This document shows positions 1 through 6,607 of a DNA stretch of 64,000 nt, piece after piece. The stretch spans positions 6,675,001 to 6,739,000 of the forward strand of contig NZ_CP163435.1 of NCBI RefSeq assembly GCF_041051975.1, given 5' to 3'. The notes below the pieces were generated by a model. That model had not been told where the DNA came from. It searched no databases and was given only the letters and a program-made list of their open reading frames with translations. How positions within the stretch are numbered: position 1 is the first letter of the stretch; each line of letters starts with the position of its first letter. Position numbers and translations under genes: made by a program. This DNA comes from Streptomyces sp. R21. Lineage in GTDB: Bacteria > Actinomycetota > Actinomycetes > Streptomycetales > Streptomycetaceae.

Positions 1-66
1 GGCGGCGCGCTCTTCGTCCTCCTCCTGCTGCTGTGGATCACCACGCGTTTCAACCGGGACCGCTGA
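1..66 (+). CDS. C-terminal end of an unidentified membrane protein (partial)
   Basis: Only the last 21 codons lie in the window, ending in TGA. The tail is a hydrophobic stretch (GGALFVLLLLLW) followed by a short basic end (ITTRFNRDR), which looks like a final transmembrane helix with a cytoplasmic positively charged tail. The start and the rest of the gene lie upstream, so no function can be assigned. It precedes nadD by 70 bases on the same strand. Confidence 0.6.
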   Translation, partial: GGALFVLLLLLWITTRFNRDR

Positions 67-136
67 GTCCCGCCGGCCTCGCCCTCGGGGGCCTGTCGAC
101 CGAAGCCCGTGGGCCGGGCCGGTAGGGTCTGCACGC

Positions 137-811
137 ATGGGAGAGCAGGACATGCCTACCGGTCCGGCGAGCGGCAAGGTGATCAGCGCTGGGCGCGGCC
201 CGGGAAACGGCCCGTCGAACCCCGGCAAGCGCCGCCTCGGCGTCATGGGCGGAACGTTCGACCCGATCCACCACGGGCACCTCGTGGCGGCCAGTGAGGT
301 CGTCGCGCAGTTCCACCTCGACGAGGTGGTGTTCGTGCCGACCGGGCAGCCGTGGCAGAAGAGCGCCAAGCAGGTCTCCCCGGCCGAGGACCGCTATCTG
401 ATGACGGTCATCGCGACCGTCGAGAACCCGCAGTTCTCGGTGAGCCGCATCGACATCGACCGCGGCGGCCCGACCTACACCACGGACACCCTGCGCGACC
501 TGCGCGCGCTCAACCCCGAAACGGACCTCTTCTTCATCACGGGCGCCGACGCGCTCGGCCAGATCCTCACCTGGCGCGACACCGAAGAGCTGTTCTCCCT
601 CGCGCACTTCATCGGAGTCACCCGACCCGGCCACACCCTGGCCGACCCGGGGCTTCCGGAGGGCGGTGTCTCGCTCGTCGAGGTCCCCGCGCTCGCCATC
701 TCGTCCACAGACTGCCGTGCGAGGGTCGCCAAGGGCGACCCTGTCTGGTATCTGGTGCCGGACGGTGTGGTGCGCTACATCGACAAGCGCGAGCTGTACC
801 GCGGCGAGTGA
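137..811 (+). CDS. nadD: Nicotinate-nucleotide adenylyltransferase
   Basis: NadD transfers AMP from ATP to nicotinate mononucleotide to make deamido-NAD, a step in NAD synthesis. The nucleotidyltransferase signature GGTFDPIHHGH is at residues 38-48 and the C-terminal ISST motif at about 188-191, which together bind ATP. The core closely resembles the actinobacterial NadD family; the first 30 residues are a poorly conserved Gly/Pro-rich extension. Two starts are possible: ATG 137, which lies 8 bases after a TAGGGT -10-like hexamer (123-128) and would be leaderless, and ATG 152, which has a GGGAG Shine-Dalgarno 8 bases upstream. The next gene begins 16 bases after the stop, so the two are probably co-transcribed. 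Confidence 0.95.
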   Translation: MGEQDMPTGPASGKVISAGRGPGNGPSNPGKRRLGVMGGTFDPIHHGHLVAASEVVAQFHLDEVVFVPTGQPWQKSAKQVSPAEDRYLMTVIATVENPQFSVSRIDIDRGGPTYTTDTLRDLRALNPETDLFFITGADALGQILTWRDTEELFSLAHFIGVTRPGHTLADPGLPEGGVSLVEVPALAISSTDCRARVAKGDPVWYLVPDGVVRYIDKRELYRGE

Positions 812-827
812 GCCGAGAGGGGCACCG

Positions 828-2567
828 GTGAACGACCGATACGACGCTGGATACGGGGGCGACCAGTACGAGCTCGTCGGCTACGACGAGTTCGGGCAGC
901 CTGTGTACCGGCAGGTGCCGCCACAACAGCAGCCGCAGTCGCAGCAGCAACCGCAGCAGCCGCCTCAGCAGGGCTATGACCCCTATGGGCAGCAACAGGG
1001 CTACGGCTACGACCCGTACGCGACCTCGTACGACACCGGCCGCCAGCAGCCCGTGCCGCCGTACGACACCGGCTCGCAGCAGCCCGTGCCCCCGTACGAC
1101 CCCTACGATCCGTACGGCACCGCCTCCCAGGCCGCGCCGTCCGTCCCGGGGACCGCGTACGACCCCTACGGGCAGACCGCGAGCACCGGGCAGCAGCCGC
1201 GGGTCGCCGAGCAGACCGCCTACATCCCGCAGCAGGCGGCGCCGGCGGAGCAGGAGCAGGACGATCCCCACCGCGGCGACCGGCCCCGCGCCGACCGCGA
1301 CTACCGCACCGAGCAGTTCGCGTTCGTCGAGGAGCAGGAAGCCGAGTCCGAAGACGTCATCGACTGGCTGAACTTCACCGAGAACCGCACCGAGCGCCGC
1401 GAGGAGGCCAAACGCCGAGCCCGCAGCAGGATCGTCGCCCTGGTCGTGGTGCTCGCCCTGGTGGTCGTCGGCGGCGTCGGCTACCTCTGGTACGCGGGCA
1501 AGCTCCCCGGCTCGTCCTCGGGCGACAAGGCCGGCACCACGACAGCGGCCGGCGCCCAGAACCGCGACGTGATCGTCGTCCACCTGCACAACACCAAGAA
1601 GGGCGGCACCTCCACGGCGCTGCTCGTCAACAACACCACCACCAAGCAGGGCGCCACCGTCCTGCTGCCCAACTCCCTTGCCCTGACGGACGACGACGGC
1701 ACCACGACCACGCTCGCCAAGTCGGTCGACGGCGACGGCTCGTCCGGCACCCGGGACTCCATCGACACGGTCCTCGGGACCGACATCGAGGGCACCTGGC
1801 GCCTCGACACCCCCTACCTCAACAACCTCGTCGAGCTCGTCGGCAACATCGACATCGACACCAACGCCGCCGTGCCGGACCCCGACGCGAAGAAGAAGGG
1901 CGAGGAGCCCCTCGTGAAGAAGGGCGAGGCCCAGACCCTCAGCGGCAAGATGGCCGTCGCCTACGCGACCTACCGGGCCTCCGGTGAGTCCCAGGACGCT
2001 CAGCTGGAACGGTTCGGCCAGGTCATGCAGGGCGTGCTGCGCAAGCTCTCCTCCGACCAGCAGGGCGCGACGGTCACCGTGCAGACCCTGGCGCAGATCC
2101 TCGACCCGTCCCTGACCGACAAGGACCTCGGCGCCTTCCTCGCCAAACTCGCCGACCACGCCAAGGGCGGCGACTACAAGACCGCGCTGCTGCCCGTCCA
2201 GCAGGACGGCACCCTGAGCGAGCAGGCCACCGACAGCGTGGTCAAGAACCTCCTCGGCGGCGCCGTGAAGAGCCCCGAGAAGGGCGACGCCGTCCGGGTC
2301 GGCATCAAGAACGCCACCGGCAGCAAGGACGCCACCGAGAAGGCCCGCGTCGTCCTGGTCAACGGCGGCTACACCTTCCTGGACTCCGGCACGGGCACTG
2401 CCCAGACCGTGTCCCGGATCACGTACGCCGATGCCGCCTCGAAGGACGACGCCGTCGAGGTCGCCAAGACCCTGGACCTGCCCACCAGCGCGGTGAAGAA
2501 GGGCGAGGTCACGTCCAACGCGGACGTGTCCGTGGTGCTCGGCCAGGACTACAAGACGTCGTCGTGA
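828..2567 (+). CDS. LCP-like (LytR/CpsA/Psr) membrane protein with LytR_C domain, degenerate catalytic domain
   Basis: The protein is 579 residues. Residues 1-200 are a disordered Gln/Pro/Tyr-rich cytoplasmic region, about 202-223 form one transmembrane helix, the middle is an LCP-like extracytoplasmic domain, and about 489-575 is a LytR_C domain. LCP enzymes attach teichoic acids or arabinogalactan to peptidoglycan. Here the usual arginine-rich lipid-pyrophosphate-binding motifs (RSDT and PRD types) are not visible: the strand reads DVIVVHLHN and the following segment LLPNSLALTD. I infer a structural or regulatory cell-wall role rather than an active ligase. The GTG start has GAGAGG 7 bases upstream. 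It sits between nadD and rsfS. Confidence 0.8.
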   Translation: MNDRYDAGYGGDQYELVGYDEFGQPVYRQVPPQQQPQSQQQPQQPPQQGYDPYGQQQGYGYDPYATSYDTGRQQPVPPYDTGSQQPVPPYDPYDPYGTASQAAPSVPGTAYDPYGQTASTGQQPRVAEQTAYIPQQAAPAEQEQDDPHRGDRPRADRDYRTEQFAFVEEQEAESEDVIDWLNFTENRTERREEAKRRARSRIVALVVVLALVVVGGVGYLWYAGKLPGSSSGDKAGTTTAAGAQNRDVIVVHLHNTKKGGTSTALLVNNTTTKQGATVLLPNSLALTDDDGTTTTLAKSVDGDGSSGTRDSIDTVLGTDIEGTWRLDTPYLNNLVELVGNIDIDTNAAVPDPDAKKKGEEPLVKKGEAQTLSGKMAVAYATYRASGESQDAQLERFGQVMQGVLRKLSSDQQGATVTVQTLAQILDPSLTDKDLGAFLAKLADHAKGGDYKTALLPVQQDGTLSEQATDSVVKNLLGGAVKSPEKGDAVRVGIKNATGSKDATEKARVVLVNGGYTFLDSGTGTAQTVSRITYADAASKDDAVEVAKTLDLPTSAVKKGEVTSNADVSVVLGQDYKTSS

Positions 2568-2582
2568 CATCTCGGTGACGGA

Positions 2583-2624
2583 GATCACGGGCCGGGGCGC
2601 CCCAGGGAGCCCGGGCCCGTGATC
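2583..2624 (+). terminator. Hairpin terminator after LCP-like gene
   Basis: GATCACGGGCC (2583-2593) pairs with GGCCCGTGATC (2614-2624), an 11-bp stem closing a GC-rich 20-base loop, 15 bases after the LCP-like stop. There is no U-tract, which is common for Streptomyces terminators. Confidence 0.55.
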
Positions 2625-2700
2625 GCGTAAACGCGTGGGGTGGTGTCGGCGGTCCGTGAGACCCTTGGGGTATTACTGACCGCCGACCGAAAGCCGCGTA

Positions 2701-3144
2701 GTGACCGCCACGGACCGCTCCATCGAGCTCATCACCACCGCCGCACAGGCGGCTGCCGACAAGCTCGCGCACGACATCATCGCCTACGACGTCAGCGACG
2801 TGCTGTCGATCACGGACGCCTTCCTGCTGGCGTCCGCGCCCAACGACCGCCAGGTCAAGTCGATCGTCGACGAGATCGAAGAGCGGCTGAACAAGGAGCT
2901 CGGCGCCAAGCCCGTGCGCCGCGAGGGCGACCGCGACGCCCGCTGGATCCTCCTCGACTACGTGGACATCGTCGTGCACGTGCAGCACAGCGAGGAGCGT
3001 GTCTTCTACGCCCTCGAGCGGTTGTGGAAGGACTGCCCCGAGCTGGACCTCCCCGCCGATGCCAAGGCGACGCGCGGCAAGGCCGCCGAGCACGCCAAGC
3101 TGCAGGATGTGGAGGACGCCGCCGAATACGGGGAGCTGCGGTGA
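2701..3144 (+). CDS. rsfS: Ribosomal silencing factor RsfS
   Basis: RsfS (Iojap/YbeB family) binds ribosomal protein L14 and prevents joining of the 30S and 50S subunits when translation must be slowed. The protein is 147 residues. The conserved core runs through DVSDVLSITDAFLLASAPND and EGDRDARWILLDYVDIVVHV, with the VHVQ-type segment and the downstream FYALERLW helix typical of the family. The C-terminal 35 residues are a charged actinobacterial extension. It starts with GTG and its stop overlaps the GTG of the following phosphatase gene (GTGA), which implies translational coupling. Confidence 0.95.
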   Translation: MTATDRSIELITTAAQAAADKLAHDIIAYDVSDVLSITDAFLLASAPNDRQVKSIVDEIEERLNKELGAKPVRREGDRDARWILLDYVDIVVHVQHSEERVFYALERLWKDCPELDLPADAKATRGKAAEHAKLQDVEDAAEYGELR

Positions 3145-3818
3145 CCGCCCCCGCCGTCGGCGCGCAGGCCGGCCGGAAGCCGGGCCGGGGCCGCCGAGTC
3201 ATCCTCTGGCGGCACGGCCAGACCGCCTGGAACGTGGAGCGCCGCTTCCAGGGCACCACGGACGTCGAACTGACCGGGACCGGTGTCGGCCAGGCCCGGC
3301 GCGCAGCCCGGCTGCTCGCCTCGCTGAAGCCCGACTCGATCGTCGCCTCGGACCTCCAGCGCGCCGCGAACACGGCCGCCGAACTGGCCGCGCTGACCGG
3401 CCTCGACGTCACCCACGACGAAGGCCTGCGCGAGACCTACGCGGGCGTCTGGCAGGGGCTGACGCACGAGGAGATCATCGCCCGGCACGGCGACGAGTAC
3501 GCCGCGTGGAAGCGCGGTGAGCCGGTGCGCCGCGGCGGCGGCGAACTGGAGACCGAGGTCGCCGACCGCGCCGCCCCCGTGGTGCTGCGGCACGCCGACA
3601 AGCTTCCCGAGGCCGGCACCCTCGTGGTGGTCAGCCACGGCGGCACGATTCGCACGACCATCGGCCGCCTGCTCGGCATGGAGTCCCACCACTGGGAGAG
3701 CCTCGGCGGTCTCTCCAACTGCTGCTGGTCCGTCCTCGGAGAGGGCGCCCGGGGCTGGCGGCTGCTCGAGCACAACGCCGGCACGCTGCCGGAGCCGGTG
3801 CTCGGCGACGACGACTGA
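3141..3818 (+). CDS. Histidine phosphatase family protein (phosphoglycerate mutase-like)
   Basis: The protein is 225 residues. The N-terminal active-site motif WRHGQTAW carries the phosphorylatable His25, and the second histidine lies in VSHGGTIR near residue 160. The spacing and the LTGTGVGQARRAA segment fit the broad-specificity branch (PhoE/GpmB or CobC-like), not the glycolytic mutase proper. Streptomyces annotation often calls it phosphoglycerate mutase, but the substrate cannot be read from sequence. The first 17 residues are a basic extension. The GTG start overlaps the rsfS stop, so it is translated with rsfS. tRNA-Ala follows about 140 bases downstream. Confidence 0.85.
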   Translation: MTAPAVGAQAGRKPGRGRRVILWRHGQTAWNVERRFQGTTDVELTGTGVGQARRAARLLASLKPDSIVASDLQRAANTAAELAALTGLDVTHDEGLRETYAGVWQGLTHEEIIARHGDEYAAWKRGEPVRRGGGELETEVADRAAPVVLRHADKLPEAGTLVVVSHGGTIRTTIGRLLGMESHHWESLGGLSNCCWSVLGEGARGWRLLEHNAGTLPEPVLGDDD

Positions 3819-3890
3819 GCGGTCCCGGCGGCTCTCCGGAGCCTCTCCGCCGTCGCTCCGTGCGGCCCGGGACGGCCGCCAGGACCGGAT

Positions 3891-3920
3891 TTCACTTTCC
3901 GGCGGGTCGCAGGCTAAAGT
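3891..3920 (+). promoter_or_regulatory. Promoter of tRNA-Ala copy 1
   Basis: TTCACT (3891-3896) and TAAAGT (3915-3920) are separated by 18 bases and lie 36 bases before the mature tRNA 5' end. This matches a sigma-70/HrdB-type promoter placed to transcribe the tRNA. Confidence 0.5.
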
Positions 3921-3956
3921 TCTTCTTGTTCGGCCCGCAGGGCGGGAAGAACACAA

Positions 3957-4029
3957 GGGGCTATAGCTCAGTTGGTAGAGCGCCTGCATGGCATGCAGGA
4001 GGTCAGGAGTTCAATTCTCCTTAGCTCCA
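3957..4029 (+). tRNA. tRNA-Ala (anticodon GGC), copy 1
   Basis: A 73-base cloverleaf. The acceptor GGGGCTA pairs with TAGCTCC and contains the G3-U70 wobble that is the alanine identity element. The anticodon arm CCTGC-ATGGCAT-GCAGG gives anticodon GGC. The T arm is AGGAG-TTCAATT-CTCCT. CCA is not encoded (the 3' end is A followed by CAG). The 73-base gene is identical to a second copy at 4860. Confidence 0.97.
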
Positions 4030-4066
4030 CAGATCAACTCTCTGGAGTTGTCGAGGATCAGCACTG

Positions 4067-4102
4067 AAGATCCCGTTCCCGTCAGGGAGCGGGATCTTTT
4101 TT
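4067..4102 (+). terminator. Rho-independent terminator after tRNA-Ala copy 1
   Basis: A 14-bp stem starting AAGATCCCG (4068-4081 side) pairs with the GGGAGCGGGATCTT arm (4085-4098), with one G-U pair and a GTCA tetraloop, followed by a run of T. It is one of the few terminators here with a classic U-tract. Confidence 0.85.
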
Positions 4103-4300
4103 GTGTCCGCTTGAGTCACTTGGGCTTCCGGGGCGTATACCTCTGCGGACGCGCTCCCGGCGTGCGCATACGCGCCGGTCGCCAAGGCTCTGCCGGGTGC
4201 CGTGTCCGGACTGGTACGAAGGCGTCGCTGACCGTATTGCTCCGGCCGTGGCAGAATCAAACGGCCGGAAGGGGGCGCGGCCCGACGGGAGGGAGTAGCG

Positions 4301-4474
4301 ATGCCTGCGAGCATCCTCGGGGAGGTCGGCGATCCCCCCGAAGTGGCGGTGGCGCGACCGAAGGCCACTCTCCTCGACTGCCCTTCCTGCGGATCGGTCC
4401 ACGTCGCCCAGGTTCTCGGTGACAACGGCGGGATTTCCTACGTGTGCACGGCCTGCGGCCACAGCTGGAGCTGA
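4301..4474 (+). CDS. Small zinc-ribbon protein (57 aa), unknown function
   Basis: I do not recognise a named family. The 57-residue product ends with a clear zinc ribbon: CPSCG, a gap of 17 residues, then CTACGHSWS, so four cysteines are spaced to hold one Zn ion, as in many RNA- or DNA-contacting ribbons. The ATG has a strong GGGAGGGAG Shine-Dalgarno 5 bases upstream. The next small cysteine-rich gene begins 3 bases after the stop, forming a tight two-gene unit that lies between two identical tRNA-Ala genes. A nucleic-acid or translation-linked role is only an inference from the fold and context. Confidence 0.75.
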   Translation: MPASILGEVGDPPEVAVARPKATLLDCPSCGSVHVAQVLGDNGGISYVCTACGHSWS

Positions 4475-4477
4475 TCG

Positions 4478-4711
4478 ATGGGTGCACACAGGCGGAAGTG
4501 CGATTGGTGCGGCAGCGGTACGCCGATCGTCCGCGACATGGAACCGGTCAACCACGACTACCAGTACTGGTGCGAGGAATGCGCGCGGGCGCTGATCATA
4601 AAAGGCGACCCGATCGAGACGTACCGCGAGCTGGAGGGCGAGCCGATCTACGGCCGGCTCCTCGACGAACACTGCACGCTCAAACGCTTCTACTCGTTCG
4701 CGACGGCCTGA
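4478..4711 (+). CDS. Small cysteine-rich putative zinc-binding protein (77 aa)
   Basis: The 77-residue product begins MGAHRRKCDWCGSG and continues to YWCEECARALI, so CxxC and CxxC pairs separated by about 22 residues suggest one Zn site. The second half (ETYRELEGEPIYGRLLDEHC) is acidic and helical with a further cysteine. No family is recognised. The ATG lies 3 bases after the previous stop, so the gene is probably translationally coupled to the zinc-ribbon gene before it. Both lie in the 830-base interval between the duplicated tRNA-Ala genes. Confidence 0.7.
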   Translation: MGAHRRKCDWCGSGTPIVRDMEPVNHDYQYWCEECARALIIKGDPIETYRELEGEPIYGRLLDEHCTLKRFYSFATA

Positions 4712-4790
4712 GCCGACCGGGCCGGGACCCCGGCCTCGGTGGCGCCGGTCACAGCGCCGCCGGTCACAGCAGCGGTCCGGCGGAAACGAT

Positions 4791-4819
4791 TTGGTGGTGC
4801 ACCCCGGTGACCGTGTAAT
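4791..4819 (+). promoter_or_regulatory. Promoter of tRNA-Ala copy 2
   Basis: TTGGTG (4791-4796), 17 bases, TGTAAT (4814-4819), lying 40 bases before the tRNA. The second tRNA therefore has its own promoter, different in sequence from that of copy 1. Confidence 0.5.
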
Positions 4820-4859
4820 GTTGGCGTCGCCGCCGGGGAAACCGGGCGGAACAAAGCAA

Positions 4860-4932
4860 GGGGCTATAGCTCAGTTGGTAGAGCGCCTGCATGGCATGCA
4901 GGAGGTCAGGAGTTCAATTCTCCTTAGCTCCA
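4860..4932 (+). tRNA. tRNA-Ala (anticodon GGC), copy 2
   Basis: Identical over all 73 bases to the copy at 3957-4029, with the same GGC anticodon and G3-U70 pair. Identity ends almost exactly at the mature gene ends (only AAGGGG upstream and CCACAG downstream are shared), so the flanks are not part of the duplication. Confidence 0.97.
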
Positions 4933-4940
4933 CAGCAGTT

Positions 4941-4977
4941 CGAAGGCGGGTCACCCGATCAGGGTGACCCGCCTTCG
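4941..4977. terminator. Bidirectional terminator between tRNA-Ala copy 2 and the nuoF-like gene
   Basis: A perfect 16-bp stem: the arm beginning CGAAGGCGGG (4941-4956) pairs with the arm ending GACCCGCCTTCG (4962-4977) around the loop GATCA. It separates the tRNA from the convergent minus-strand gene ending at 4991, so it can serve both strands. Confidence 0.8.
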
Positions 4978-4990
4978 TCGTGTCGCGGGG

Positions 4991-6607
4991 TCAGCCCCGG
5001 CCGCTGCCGAGGGCGCGGCGGCCGCGCCCCTGCGAGAGGACGGGCAGGTTGTTGCGCGCCGGAGCGGCGGACCGCTCCTCCTCGATGCGCAGAGCGAGCG
5101 CCGGGCAGCGGCGTACGGCGCGCACGGCCTTCGCTTCCGCGTAACGGGGCACCGGCGCCTGAGCGACGGTCGGGAAGCCGTCGGCGCCCAGTTCGAAGAC
5201 CTCCGGGAGAATGTCCGCGCACAGGCCGTGGCCGCGGCACAGCGTCCAGTCGACGTAGATCTTCTGACGGCTGGGTCCCGAGTCCTCCGGCTGGCCGCCG
5301 GGGACGCCGCTCGGGACCTGTCCCGGCTCGAACAGCGGGAGCACGCCGTGCACCGGCCGGCCGCAGCCGTTGCCGAGGACGTGCGCGGCCAGGTCGTCGG
5401 TGAACGCCTTGAGCGTCGACTCCAGGAACATCGCGGAGCCGTCCGGGTGCGAGCAGGCACCGCGCCGCTTCACGGCCTTGGCGACCTGCTTCACGGCCTC
5501 CAGGGCGGCCGGGCCGCCGCCGTTGAGGATGTCCTCCAGGCCGCGTGCCGCGGCGGGCAGACCGAGGTAGCAGGGACCGCACTGTCCCGCGCTCTCCCCG
5601 GCCAGCCACTGGGCCACCCGCAGCGATTCGCCGAGGGCGCAGGTCTCCTGGCTGATCGGCAGCACCGCGCCCGCGCCGAGCGCTCCGCCGACCGCGTCCA
5701 GCGAGTTCCGCGACACGATCGCCTCGTCGACCGTCGCGGAGTCCAGCCACTTGCCGTGGTAGCCGCCGGTCAGCACGCCCTGCAGCACCGGGGGCGCGCC
5801 GGCGAGCTGAAGCACGTACCGCAGAGGTACACCGGTCGGGACCTCAAGCACCATCGGGCGGGCGACCGCTCCGGAGACGGTGAGCATGACGGTGCCCGGC
5901 TCGTCGTACAGACCGGTGTTGCAGTAGCGCTCGGAGCCGATGCGGGCGGCGATGGCCAGCTGGGCGAACGTCTCGGCGTTGGACAGCAGTGTGGGTGCGC
6001 CGCCGACACCGCTCTGCGACGCGCTGATCTTGCGGCCCGGCGGGATCGCCGGGCCGCCGTCTATGGAGCGGATCAGCGAGGCCGCCGCGCCGGTCACCAT
6101 GCGGACCGGATTGCGCTGGACGCGGGCGCGGATGGCCGCGCCGCGCCGGTTGGTCAGCCCGCGCTCGGCGAGCGCCGCCTCCATCGAACGCTGGGTGGAT
6201 TCGCGGGTCACGCCGACGACGAGGGTGCGGGCACCCAGTGCCTCGGCGACCAGCAGGGCACCGTCCAGGATGAGATGCGGAGCACGGTTGATCATCACCG
6301 TGTCCTTGCGGCAGGCGGGCTCGTCCTCACTTCCGTTGACGACGACCACGGGCCGTACGCCGCGCTTGATCGCCGACTCGGCGACCGACCGCAGCTTCTT
6401 GTGGAAGGGGAAGCCCGCGCCGCCGCGCCCCTTGAGGGAGATCCGCTCGGCGAGCTGCGCGAGCTGCTCGCCGCCGATCGGTTCGAGCGGGCCGTGCACC
6501 TTGAGGTGCATCGGCAGGTCGAGCCGCTCGACAAGGTCGAAGCCTGACGTGAGCTGCGGAAGCCCGACGACCCGGACTTCTGGGACGTCGGGCAGGGCCT
6601 CGTTCAC
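4991..6607 (-). CDS. NuoF-like flavoprotein fused to a C-terminal ferredoxin
   Basis: The 538-residue protein resembles the 51-kDa NADH-binding subunit of complex I. It has the FMN/NADH glycine-rich stretch (LKGRGGAGFPFHKKL, about 58-72), an SLBB segment near 265-310, and the region for the N3 cluster. That motif reads ESAGQCGPC (cysteines 343 and 346), so the first of the three clustered cysteines of ESCGQCxPC is alanine 340. A ferredoxin follows near 470-520 (CRGHGLC ... RRCP), of the single-cluster type with His between cysteines. It is not part of a nuo operon. The GTG start follows immediately on the stop of the cytochrome-b-like gene, with GGAGG inside that gene's end, so the two are translationally coupled. 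I infer that it feeds or draws electrons from its membrane partner. Confidence 0.8.
   Translation of the reverse strand: MNEALPDVPEVRVVGLPQLTSGFDLVERLDLPMHLKVHGPLEPIGGEQLAQLAERISLKGRGGAGFPFHKKLRSVAESAIKRGVRPVVVVNGSEDEPACRKDTVMINRAPHLILDGALLVAEALGARTLVVGVTRESTQRSMEAALAERGLTNRRGAAIRARVQRNPVRMVTGAAASLIRSIDGGPAIPPGRKISASQSGVGGAPTLLSNAETFAQLAIAARIGSERYCNTGLYDEPGTVMLTVSGAVARPMVLEVPTGVPLRYVLQLAGAPPVLQGVLTGGYHGKWLDSATVDEAIVSRNSLDAVGGALGAGAVLPISQETCALGESLRVAQWLAGESAGQCGPCYLGLPAAARGLEDILNGGGPAALEAVKQVAKAVKRRGACSHPDGSAMFLESTLKAFTDDLAAHVLGNGCGRPVHGVLPLFEPGQVPSGVPGGQPEDSGPSRQKIYVDWTLCRGHGLCADILPEVFELGADGFPTVAQAPVPRYAEAKAVRAVRRCPALALRIEEERSAAPARNNLPVLSQGRGRRALGSGRG

Noticed and set aside
618..2588. Long minus-strand ORF (656 aa) opposite the LCP-like gene
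   Set aside because: It is antisense to a gene with clear LytR_C homology; its product is a Val/Leu/Gly/Arg-biased string typical of antisense frames in high-GC DNA.
3957..4932. tRNA-Ala pair as attL/attR of an integrated element
   Set aside because: No integrase, excisionase or phage gene lies between them; both copies are full-length genes with separate promoters.
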